Below, piece after piece: positions 57,035 to 64,000 of a stretch of DNA of 64,000 bases (within the stretch, counting starts at the first letter, position 1; each line of letters opens with the position of its first letter). This DNA comes from Hyphomicrobium facile. GTDB taxonomy: Bacteria; Pseudomonadota; Alphaproteobacteria; Rhizobiales; Hyphomicrobiaceae. The stretch is from assembly GCF_900116175.1 (NCBI RefSeq), contig NZ_FPCH01000002.1, positions 1,054,001 to 1,118,000 of the forward strand. The letters run 5' to 3'. The position numbers and the translations under genes were made by a program. The notes under the pieces are model-generated. The model did not search any database and was not told where the DNA came from. It was given only the letters and a program-made list of their open reading frames with translations.

Positions 57035-58312
57035 ATGTTTTCAAAAAAAATAAGATCGACCAAGAACATGATCCTTAAGGGTGTCGTGTGTGTAAGCGTT
57101 GCACTGCTCCCGACTCTCGTCGGCGCTCAGGAATTCGAGGACGTGAAGCCGTCGGTGGGGGCGCTCAGTCTTAAAGCGCAGGGCAGTTTCTTCATCGGCG
57201 GCAATACTCACAACGTTCCCGCTCCACTTGCAGCGTCACCCGGTGGATCGATGATCAACCAGATGTACGTGCAGTATCAGCTTCCAGCTAAAAATAATAA
57301 TCTTCCGCCGATCGTGTTCGTGCATGGCTGCTGTCTGAGTTCGAAAACATGGGAAACGACGCCTGACGGTCGGATGGGCTGGTACGAATATTTCACGAGG
57401 AAGGGCTTCGCTACCTACATGGCGGATCAGGTCGGGCGCGCTCGGTCGGGATTCGATGCATTGCAGTACCAGAAAGTGCGGTTTGACGCGGCCGCGCCGC
57501 CCTTCACCGATGACGGCAATGGCGCGGGCTGCAATGGGGCTGCGGGATGCGTGGCGCCTTCAGGCGGCACGGCCAATCCCAATATCAACATAGCGACCGA
57601 CATGTTTGCGTGGAACGTATTTCGCTATGGTCCTCCCTGCACCGCGCCTTGTGGTGCATTCACTTCTCCGCCAACCATCCAGCCGTGGCCGGACCAGCAG
57701 TTCCCGATGCAGACGGTGCTCCCTGGCGGCAGCCAAACGTTCTTCAAGCAAGTGATACCGGATCTCACCACCAGCCTTGGCACTTTCGGTCCCAACGCCG
57801 GCGACATCCGGCCGACACCGCAAAGAATGGCGGTGCTGGCGAAGAAGCTGAACGGAGCGATCCTCGTTGGCCATTCTCAATCGAGCTCATTCCCGACAAA
57901 GGCGGCACTTCAGGATCCGACCGGCGTTCGGGGCATCATTCAGCTCGAAACAGGATGTTTCCTGCCGGGTCCGGGCGGTACTTTGACCGATGCCAATATT
58001 GCGACGCTTGCTAAGATTCCGATGCTCATCATCGAAGGCGACCATTACGTGACGGGTTCGCCGCCCCAGCCGCAGGCGCGTCCGGTGACGCCCTGCCCGG
58101 AGATGATCGCCGCTATCAAGAATGCGGGTGGCGATATCACCTACGTTCATCTGCCGGAAACTCCTGGCATCGGCACCGGCAACAGCCACATGTTCATGCA
58201 GGACAAAAACAATCTGAAAATCGCGGACCTGATCATCAAGTGGATCAATACCCACGTGAAGAAAAACGCTCCCGGGAAGAACAACGATCGGGTGATGGCC
58301 GACCGCCGTTAA
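57035..58312 (+). CDS. Exported alpha/beta hydrolase, unusual nucleophile elbow
   Basis: A 425-residue secreted hydrolase with a signal peptide (about residues 12-31, VVCVSVALLPTLVGAQ). The oxyanion loop is PIVFVHGCCLSSKTW (about 91-105), the elbow is ILVGHSQSSSFP (Ser near residue 281, GHSQS in place of GxSxG: Ser at the last position replaces Gly), the acidic residue is probably in MLIIEGDHYV (near 337), and the His in GNSHMFMQDKNN (near 389). Several Cys (CC, GCNGAAGC, PPCTAPC) suggest disulfides. Such proteins are annotated as esterases; the substrate is unknown. Confidence 0.82.
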   Translation: MFSKKIRSTKNMILKGVVCVSVALLPTLVGAQEFEDVKPSVGALSLKAQGSFFIGGNTHNVPAPLAASPGGSMINQMYVQYQLPAKNNNLPPIVFVHGCCLSSKTWETTPDGRMGWYEYFTRKGFATYMADQVGRARSGFDALQYQKVRFDAAAPPFTDDGNGAGCNGAAGCVAPSGGTANPNINIATDMFAWNVFRYGPPCTAPCGAFTSPPTIQPWPDQQFPMQTVLPGGSQTFFKQVIPDLTTSLGTFGPNAGDIRPTPQRMAVLAKKLNGAILVGHSQSSSFPTKAALQDPTGVRGIIQLETGCFLPGPGGTLTDANIATLAKIPMLIIEGDHYVTGSPPQPQARPVTPCPEMIAAIKNAGGDITYVHLPETPGIGTGNSHMFMQDKNNLKIADLIIKWINTHVKKNAPGKNNDRVMADRR

Positions 58313-58568
58313 GGTCACAATAGTGATGACAATCGTCGGTTATCCTTAGGCTTGGCTGAGGCGCTCGCGCTCGCCGCTTCTTCTTCGGCGGGCGCGGTCG
58401 CGGAGAATTCTAGTGCCTTCCCGACTTCGGGGGGTATGACAACGGATGAGCGCAAAGGGAGTGTGCGTGCTTAATGCGCAAGCACATCCCTGGTTCATTC
58501 AGAGAACCACTTGAAACAGTGATTTCCGCAACGACTTCCCTTCAGGATCATGGGGGGCGCAGCGCTTC
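58313..58568. other. Intergenic stretch with a hairpin
   Basis: CGCGCTCGCCG (58366-58376) pairs with CGGCGGGCGCG (58386-58396) with one G.U pair. There is no T run, so it may be a weak terminator after the hydrolase gene. The rest is without a gene. Confidence 0.45.
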
Positions 58569-58738
58569 CTGCGTTTTGGGCTTCGGTTCGAACGACACGT
58601 CCTCGCTGGCGTGGACCCCGACTAGGCCGCACCGCCGTCGGTGTTGCGCGGCGCCACCGAATAAACCGGCTTCCCGTCGGCGTCGCGGTAAATAGATCAG
58701 TGGGCCGGTCGCTTCCGCGCGTGGCGCGTTTATGGCCG
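58569..58738 (-). pseudogene. Fragment of a second cusB gene
   Basis: About 170 bases matching 55097-55266 inside cusB with scattered differences. On the minus strand it encodes NAPRAEATGPLIY and, after compensating indels, VHASEDVSFEPKPKTQ, both from the cusB N-terminal region. One extra A near 58690 and lost bases near 58620 shift the frame. It lacks the gene's start and the rest of the protein, so it cannot be functional. Confidence 0.88.
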
Positions 58739-58788
58739 TCGCGGCAATGAGGTTGCGGCGATTTAAATAACTTCGGCTTCCGCCTCGC
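58732..58788. repeat. Duplicated regulatory segment, block A of copy 2
   Basis: 57 bases that match 56276-56332 with few differences. It joins the cusB fragment at a shared ATGGCCG, the same heptamer found at 55260-55266 and 56276-56282, which suggests a deletion between these points in the duplicate. Confidence 0.85.
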
Positions 58789-59035
58789 TCGTGCAGTGCT
58801 TGGCGCACAGAGAGCATTGGGGCAATTCATTTACCAGGGCTGCCGGCAGCCGCGCTCGGATTGATCCGCCGTGACAGCTCCTCCGCACTTTCCTTGCACT
58901 CGTTGCATCGGTCAATAAGGTGCGACCGCGGGTCGGCAGCGTGAACTTCACCTCGACAGCTTCATGCGAGGACGCAAAGACGAATAGGACGTATTGAAAC
59001 TAAACTGCACCGGGAGCATTTCGGCCAACATTTGG
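58789..59035. other. 247-base segment separating duplicated blocks A and B
   Basis: Absent at the equivalent place in copy 1. A minus-strand reading contains LIDRCNECKESAEELSRRI followed by a stop, with an in-frame TGA shortly upstream, so it looks like the tail of a decayed small gene. No intact gene is possible. Confidence 0.45.
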
Positions 59036-59104
59036 TTTCATGTAGTTGGCGCAGAGCAGAGACTCGACATTTATCGGGGGGAACATGCAGTCTTCGAACG
59101 CACC
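59036..59104. repeat. Duplicated regulatory segment, block B of copy 2
   Basis: 69 bases matching 56334-56402. It includes the ribosome site (CGGGGGGAAC) and first codons of the gene starting at 59085, so in this copy the leader still serves an intact gene. Confidence 0.85.
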
Positions 59105-59768
59105 GTCTATCGTCAACGAAGCCACCGAAATCGCGGGTGAAGCGGCAACGCACGGAACGGGCAATTGGCTGGCAGTTCTGATATCGGGATTGGCGCTGAC
59201 CGGATCTGCCGTATCTTTGTGGGAGACCACGCTGAGACAGCCGGAAATCAAGCTCTACGTTTCGGAAAACATTCAGTATACGCGCGATCCTTACGGGCCT
59301 TTCGAGGTCCTGGCCGTGCCGGTCACCATAACCAACAGCGGAGCACGCGATGGCGCGGTTCTCTCGCTTCATCTTGAAGCGAAGAACCCGGCGACGGGCC
59401 AAATAGAAAAATTCAAGAGCAGCTATGTGGCTGACGCCCCGTATTTCGGGAGCCGAGATGACGTTGCGGAGCGCCTGAAGCGTCCGAAAGTTCCGTTTGC
59501 CCCGATCTCCGTGTCGGGCCGCAGCGCCTTCACCGGCACGATATTATTTTATCGTTCGGGCTCGAGCGGGAAAAATCTCATCGAACCCGCCTCGAAACTC
59601 GACATGACGATTTCGGTCACGCTACCCGCCCAGAGCGGATGGCTGGACAAAGCCCTGGCGACTGATCCACCAGCCGTCACCATCAAAGCCGACGTGCCAA
59701 CGTTCTTCCCCGGCGCCCTGCTGAGCGGAGACAACGCGCCTCTGCAAGTAACATCAGGCGCGTTCTGA
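59085..59768 (+). CDS. Membrane-anchored protein of unknown function
   Basis: A 227-residue protein with one membrane segment at about residues 28-46 (WLAVLISGLALTGSAVSLW) and the rest on one side, rich in beta-strand patterns (VLAVPVTITNSGARDGAVLSLHLEA, PFAPISVSGRSAFTGTILFY). This resembles an exposed Ig-like or accessory domain. No motif recognised. A strong ribosome site GGGGGG precedes the ATG at 59085. Its 5' end and leader are duplicated at 56334-56402, linking its history to the cus locus. Confidence 0.78.
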   Translation: MQSSNAPSIVNEATEIAGEAATHGTGNWLAVLISGLALTGSAVSLWETTLRQPEIKLYVSENIQYTRDPYGPFEVLAVPVTITNSGARDGAVLSLHLEAKNPATGQIEKFKSSYVADAPYFGSRDDVAERLKRPKVPFAPISVSGRSAFTGTILFYRSGSSGKNLIEPASKLDMTISVTLPAQSGWLDKALATDPPAVTIKADVPTFFPGALLSGDNAPLQVTSGAF

Positions 59769-60025
59769 GGATTGATGCGGCCGGTGTCCTGGACAGCGTC
59801 ATCACGCCTTGTTCGGTCAGTTCAAAGTCCGATTCGTATCCCGGATCGGCCTGAAAGTATCAATTCTACAACACTTTGAATCGGAACGAGTTATACGGAT
59901 CATCGGGAATGTTGACCTGATATACTCAAGAACTTTTCCTGCTATTGGACAAAAGAGTCGCGATTGCCGGGTCACTGCTGAGGCAATGCCCCGAGTGATA
60001 CGTGTCCGGGAGCAGGGGGTTGTTG

Positions 60026-62605
60026 ATGTCAACGCGCATGGTCACCATGGCGCCAGCAGTGGCGCTTGCATGCGTCATGTTCGGAGCGTCCGCTGTTCTG
60101 GCTCAAGACACCGGCGGGGCGACGACAACCACTAATCCTCCAAGCGGCCAGACGCCTCCCCCACAAGCGCCATCGACCGAAGCACCGGCTTCGCAATCAA
60201 CACCGCCGGGACAAGCCGCCGCTCCGGGTACGACGTTGCCGGATGTGGAAGTGATTCAGCAACAACCGAAAGCGCAACCCAAGCCAGTCAAGCAGGCCGC
60301 CAAACCAAAGAAAGAGCCGGCGACGCCAGCGCCTCCGCCAAGCCCAGCCGCTATCGAAGCGGCTGAGCCATCTCAGATAAAGATGTCGCCTGTTGCGGGA
60401 AGCGAAATTCCGCTCGAAAAAGTTCCGAACGGGGTCGCCAGCACGACGGCAGCAGATATTCAACGCACTGGCGCTGTGACCGCGCAGGACGTTTTGCAAT
60501 CACGCGTGCCTGGCGTGATCGTCAGCGATCTGCAGGGCAATGAGTTTCAAACCGATGTGCAGTATCGAGGATTTTCGTCCTCGCCTGTCAACGGTGTGCC
60601 GCAAGGCTTAGCCGTCTATCAAAATGGCGTCCGCATCAACGAAGCGTTCGGCGACATCGTCAATTGGGATTTCCTGCCATCGAACGCCGTTTCCAGCATG
60701 ACAGTGATGGGCAGCAACCCGGTGTTCGGATTGAACGCCATCGGCGGTGCGATCAGTGTCGACATGCGAGATGGCTTCAATTTCCAGGGCGCGGAATTTG
60801 ACGTTCGCGGCGGTTCGTTCGGGCGCATCCAAGGTTCGGGAGCTGCCGGCGCGCAAAGCGGCAACTGGGCCATGTTCATTGCGGCCGAGGACATCAATGA
60901 CAACGGGTGGCGCCAATTTTCGCCCGCCGAAGTTCACCGCATGTATGCCGACCTTGGGTTCAAGAATCGCGAGGCCGAGTTCCACGTTAATTTCACGGGC
61001 GCGGATAACTTCGTCGGCGCCGTGACGGCTGCGCCCGTTCAATTGCTCGATGAGGGCTGGAATCGCGTCTATACCAATCCGCAGACGACCCAGAACGACA
61101 TGAAGATGGTCTCGATCAATGGGTCCGTGAAGGCATCGAATACGCTCACGTTCTCCGGCGTTACGTATTACCGCCATTTCCAGCAAGCCCACCTCGACGC
61201 CAATATTTTGGAAGTGGAGGCGTGCGGCGGCTTTCTTTGTCTTGATGGCGACCCGTTGACCTCGGCAAACGGTCCGGTTTCTTCGTCCGTTGGCGGCGGC
61301 GCTCCGATAGGATCGCTAGATCGGACATCTCAAAATGCCGACAGTTTCGGCGGTTCGCTGCAGGCCGTCGAGAAAGCCAAGCTTTTCGACCATAACAACC
61401 AGTTCCTGATTGGCGGCAGCATCGATCACGGTCACGTCGCCTATGGAGCAAGGAGCGCCCTCGGCACATTCGGACCGGATTTCGTCGTCTCGCCGCTCGG
61501 CATCGGCCTGACTGGGCCGGATGATATTTCGCCACGCAGCCTCACGACCACCAACGATTATTACGGCGTCTATTTCACCGATACCTTTGACGTCACTGAC
61601 CGGCTCAGCCTGACTGTCGGCGGACGCTATAACTTCGCAAGAGTGACGTTGGAAGACAAAACCGGCGACGATCCGTTCTTGAACGGGTCGCATACGTATC
61701 AGCGCTTCAATCCGATGGGCGGCCTAACCTATCAGCTGGCCAAAGGGCTGACCTTTTATACCAGCTACGCCGAGGCCAACCGCGCACCGACGCCGGCGGA
61801 ACTTGCATGTGCGGACCCGGACAATCCCTGCCTCATCGAGAGCTTCCTCACCGGCGATCCTCCGCTGAAACAGGTGGTGTCGCGTACGGGTGAAGTCGGA
61901 TTCCGCGGCGAAACGTCAAACGCGCTGAAGAGTGACAAGATCGACTGGAGCTTCGGATTCTTCAGAACGCTCAATCAGGACGATATCATTAGCGTTGCCT
62001 CCCCGACATCCGGGCGTGGCTTCTTCCAAAATGCCGGCGACACGTTGCGTCAGGGCATTGAAGCTTCGATCAGCTACCAGACGCAGCGTCTGTTCCTCTA
62101 TGCAAACTACGCTTTCATCGATCCGACATTCCAGTCGTCGCTGGAACTCGCGTCGCCGAACAACCCATCACCGGACGTGGTCCCCTGTTCAGGCGATCCG
62201 GCCGAGAACTGCATCAATGTGCGTCCGGGCGACAGGCTCCCGGGCATCCCTCGCCACCGCTTCAAGGCAGGGTTTGATTATTGGCTGACGCCAAAATGGA
62301 AATTCGGATCGGATCTCGTCGCGGCAAGCGATCAGGTATTCTTCGGTGACGAGTCAAACCTGAACAAACCTCTCGCAGGATATGGGCAGGTCAACCTTCA
62401 CACGTCATATGACATCACCAACCACATCCAGATTTATGGGTTGATCAACAATCTCTTCGACCACCACTACGGGACTTTCGGAAATTACTTCAACACGGAA
62501 GAAGGCTCCGAAGCCTCTCTCGGTACGATCGATTTCACCGACGCACGGACCATCGTCCCCGCCATGCCATTCGCGGCTTACGGAGGCATGAAGTTCAAGT
62601 TTTAG
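60026..62605 (+). CDS. TonB-dependent outer-membrane receptor
   Basis: An 859-residue receptor. A signal peptide (about residues 10-27, ALACVMFGASAVLAQ) is followed by a disordered Pro/Ala/Lys-rich region (about 30-120). The plug domain shows VPNGVASTTAADIQRTGAVTAQDVLQSRVPGVIVSD (about 135-170) and INEAFGDIVNWDFLPSNAVSSMTVMGSNPVFGLNAIGGAISV. The beta-barrel ends with the typical Phe (GGMKFKF). A TonB box cannot be named with confidence. Ligand is unknown; it is not beside siderophore or cobalamin genes but beside a copper-efflux region. AGGGGG precedes the ATG. Confidence 0.93.
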   Translation: MSTRMVTMAPAVALACVMFGASAVLAQDTGGATTTTNPPSGQTPPPQAPSTEAPASQSTPPGQAAAPGTTLPDVEVIQQQPKAQPKPVKQAAKPKKEPATPAPPPSPAAIEAAEPSQIKMSPVAGSEIPLEKVPNGVASTTAADIQRTGAVTAQDVLQSRVPGVIVSDLQGNEFQTDVQYRGFSSSPVNGVPQGLAVYQNGVRINEAFGDIVNWDFLPSNAVSSMTVMGSNPVFGLNAIGGAISVDMRDGFNFQGAEFDVRGGSFGRIQGSGAAGAQSGNWAMFIAAEDINDNGWRQFSPAEVHRMYADLGFKNREAEFHVNFTGADNFVGAVTAAPVQLLDEGWNRVYTNPQTTQNDMKMVSINGSVKASNTLTFSGVTYYRHFQQAHLDANILEVEACGGFLCLDGDPLTSANGPVSSSVGGGAPIGSLDRTSQNADSFGGSLQAVEKAKLFDHNNQFLIGGSIDHGHVAYGARSALGTFGPDFVVSPLGIGLTGPDDISPRSLTTTNDYYGVYFTDTFDVTDRLSLTVGGRYNFARVTLEDKTGDDPFLNGSHTYQRFNPMGGLTYQLAKGLTFYTSYAEANRAPTPAELACADPDNPCLIESFLTGDPPLKQVVSRTGEVGFRGETSNALKSDKIDWSFGFFRTLNQDDIISVASPTSGRGFFQNAGDTLRQGIEASISYQTQRLFLYANYAFIDPTFQSSLELASPNNPSPDVVPCSGDPAENCINVRPGDRLPGIPRHRFKAGFDYWLTPKWKFGSDLVAASDQVFFGDESNLNKPLAGYGQVNLHTSYDITNHIQIYGLINNLFDHHYGTFGNYFNTEEGSEASLGTIDFTDARTIVPAMPFAAYGGMKFKF

Positions 62606-63021
62606 GGTCGCGTCCCCGAAACTCCGATGAAGTGGACGCTCGCTTGAAGAAGACAGTCTCGCTTACGCGATGAGCCAGGTCGAGACCCGCGCGAATTGGT
62701 CAGCAGGTGGATCCGTCGTCATCGACTGAACTGCACCGCAACGGGAGCCGTGTAAGTAGGTCGTTCCATTTGACCGCCGAGAAGTGGACCGCGATTTATC
62801 CCTAACCGGGTACGCGGACGGCGCAACCATTATCCAGATCTCCCCAAAAATGGGGATGGTCTGTTGACGCCGCATCGGAGACAAAAATGCGGGTGAGCCC
62901 GATCAGGGGTGGGGAACGCGATGCGGGCTCAAAGGCCGAGAGGTACGGAAAGGAGATTTTCTCCCATTGTCCCTCTCGGCTCTTCAATTGGTCGATTTCC
63001 GATGCAGGTGAGCGGCACCGA
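62606..63021. other. Region without a supported gene
   Basis: 416 bases after the TonB receptor. Short frames are Arg/Ser-rich with no ribosome site. Sequence such as AACTGCACCGCAACGGGAGC (62728 region) vaguely recalls the AACTGCACCGGGAGC near 59013, which may be another scrap of duplicated DNA. Confidence 0.35.
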
Positions 63022-63228
63022 ATGATAACTGACCTGAGCGTTTACCATCGAGCACTCCTATACGAGATGCGTTGGCAGGGCGGCGTGCTTTTGGTATCGA
63101 AAGACGTTGATGCCCATATATTTAGAGAACTTGTTAAGGCTCGCTACGTTTTCAGAGAATCAGCAGGCTCTGGAAAATATCGCTACGAACTTACTCTTCG
63201 GGCTCGCAACGAACTGCATGGGATCTGA
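63022..63228 (+). CDS. Small protein of unknown function
   Basis: A 68-residue protein, MITDLSVYHRALLYEMRWQGG onward, ending RARNELHGI. It is balanced in charge and could form a small winged or alpha/beta fold, but no family is recognised. The ATG has only a weak upstream purine stretch. An extended frame from 62887 is possible but its N-terminus looks non-coding. Converges on the LuxR-type gene. Confidence 0.4.
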   Translation: MITDLSVYHRALLYEMRWQGGVLLVSKDVDAHIFRELVKARYVFRESAGSGKYRYELTLRARNELHGI

Positions 63229-63261
63229 TCGAAACGGCACGTACTACGCGCACTACAAGCA

Positions 63262-63981
63262 TCAGGGAATAAGCCGTAGGCGCACTGCCTGAGCCACAGC
63301 ATGGATCGGGGTTCGGACGCCTAATTTCGTCTGGGCTTTCTTAATATGGCTGCGCACGGTTTCCTCACCAAGTGCCAAATCTCTTCCGATATCTGCCGCA
63401 CGCCTGCCGAGCGATAATGCGCGCAGGACGGCCAGTTCCCGCGGGGTGAGGAATGCCCCGTTCCCAAGACGATCGGCAAATGGTGGCGAAAGTTGCTGCA
63501 AACGCTTCGTTGCGAATGCCGCGCCCAGATACAAAAGCGATTTTTCGGATGCCTCAAGGTGCGTTAGTTTTGGAGACCAATAAGCGAAAATCCAGCGTCC
63601 TCCGATTGGGCATCCGAAGCTATCTCGAATACCGTATTTCAAATTCAACTCCATGGCCCAGCGGTCGATGCCGATAGGTTCAAGTGATTTCATCAGGTCT
63701 GAAAATGTAAAGGGAGCCATCGCGAGACGAGCTGCGATATCTGCGGGTGCCGGTGATTGCTTTGATAGCTCTACACGCTCCTCCCACCATTCCTTCGGCA
63801 CGCTTTTGTGAAGGAATACGGTCTTTCCTACGGAGAAGGATTCAGTCGTTCCGAACTTGAGTGGCAACAATCCGCCGCCGAGGACATGCATCCGCGCAAG
63901 GGACCAGGTAATTTCATCGAGGGAATTCAAAACCGCCGCCGGGTCTGGAAGGGCGTCGGCTTGCTCCGTGTAGCGGAGCAT
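63262..63981 (-). CDS. LuxR-family regulator with autoinducer-binding-like domain
   Basis: A 239-residue protein, possibly longer because the frame stays open past the window edge. The N-terminal region (about residues 15-165) resembles an autoinducer-binding domain: a FxxPFTFSDL stretch (MAPFTFSDLMKS) and YGIRDSFGCPIGGRWIFAYWSP. The LuxR HTH is LTPRELAVLRALSLGRRAADIGRDLALGEETVRSHIKKAQTKLGVRTPIHAVAQAVRLRLI (about 178-238). No luxI homologue is in the window, so it may be a solo regulator. The start at 63981 has no clear ribosome site. Confidence 0.85.
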   Translation of the reverse strand: MLRYTEQADALPDPAAVLNSLDEITWSLARMHVLGGGLLPLKFGTTESFSVGKTVFLHKSVPKEWWEERVELSKQSPAPADIAARLAMAPFTFSDLMKSLEPIGIDRWAMELNLKYGIRDSFGCPIGGRWIFAYWSPKLTHLEASEKSLLYLGAAFATKRLQQLSPPFADRLGNGAFLTPRELAVLRALSLGRRAADIGRDLALGEETVRSHIKKAQTKLGVRTPIHAVAQAVRLRLIP

Positions 63982-64000
63982 TTGGGTTGCAAGCGGCGTC

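Noticed and set aside
58789-59035. Small Cys-containing frame LIDRCNECKESAEELSRRI
   Set aside because: An in-frame stop sits just upstream and there is no start codon; kept only as a possible relic.
62606-63021. Possible insertion-sequence remnant after the TonB gene
   Set aside because: No transposase frame and no paired terminal repeats could be found.

Overview
The window is high-GC DNA from an alphaproteobacterium, most likely a Hyphomicrobium-like member of the Hyphomicrobiales. This is inferred from gene orders typical of that group (bamB-der; dsbA-aroQ-accB-accC-aat), an RNase E with a very long acidic insert inside its S1 domain, a BamB lipoprotein and AmiC/PBP1A cell-wall genes. No 16S gene is present, so the genus is a judgement from protein character only.

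Layout. 0.2-8.3 kb: small secreted or membrane proteins, a cold-shock protein, rlmJ, holC, then a minus-strand housekeeping block (yfgM-like TPR protein, bamB, der) and panB. 8.7-12.4 kb: a plus-strand envelope block with an L,D-transpeptidase, a sialidase-fold protein and a multi-pass membrane protein overlapping it by 4 bases. 12.4-16.5 kb: nnrU, a PRMT-like methyltransferase, two RNA methyltransferases in a tightly packed unit, then azoR divergent from an HxlR-type repressor with palindromes between them. 17.2-22.8 kb: prfB with an intact programmed +1 frameshift, the class A PBP mrcA and an N-acetylmuramoyl-L-alanine amidase. 22.8-32.6 kb: rne behind a roughly 0.8 kb leader, an M48 protease, dsbA-type protein, aroQ, accB, accC, aat. 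32.7-37.6 kb: more accessory, with a secretory lipase, an amidase relic, a cupin, an ArsR/SRPBCC pair behind a perfect 11-bp palindrome, a frameshifted DUF998 gene and a 3-methyladenine glycosylase. 37.6-50.3 kb: guaA, tspO, an OafA-like acyltransferase, two SET-domain genes facing each other, rsmB-like, a MAPEG protein, guaB, rlmE-ppx, an M15 peptidase and tRNA-Gln(CTG).

50.3-64 kb, right of the tRNA, looks accessory: a small cytochrome c, a cusA-cusB-fixH-like-Cys-rich copper/silver efflux operon without an outer-membrane cusC, an alpha/beta hydrolase, a broken second copy of the cusB 5' end with duplicated regulatory DNA, an unknown membrane protein, a TonB-dependent receptor and a LuxR-type regulator with no luxI in view. 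The most informative anomalies are the rearranged cus duplication, the convergent SET pair, the bacterial PRMT homologue with double-E and THW motifs, and the L,D-transpeptidase with a second YkuD-like segment lacking the catalytic motif.

No CRISPR array, rRNA operon, intact insertion sequence or prophage was seen. Start codons were chosen by reading upstream sequence and family lengths; several genes use TTG or GTG.
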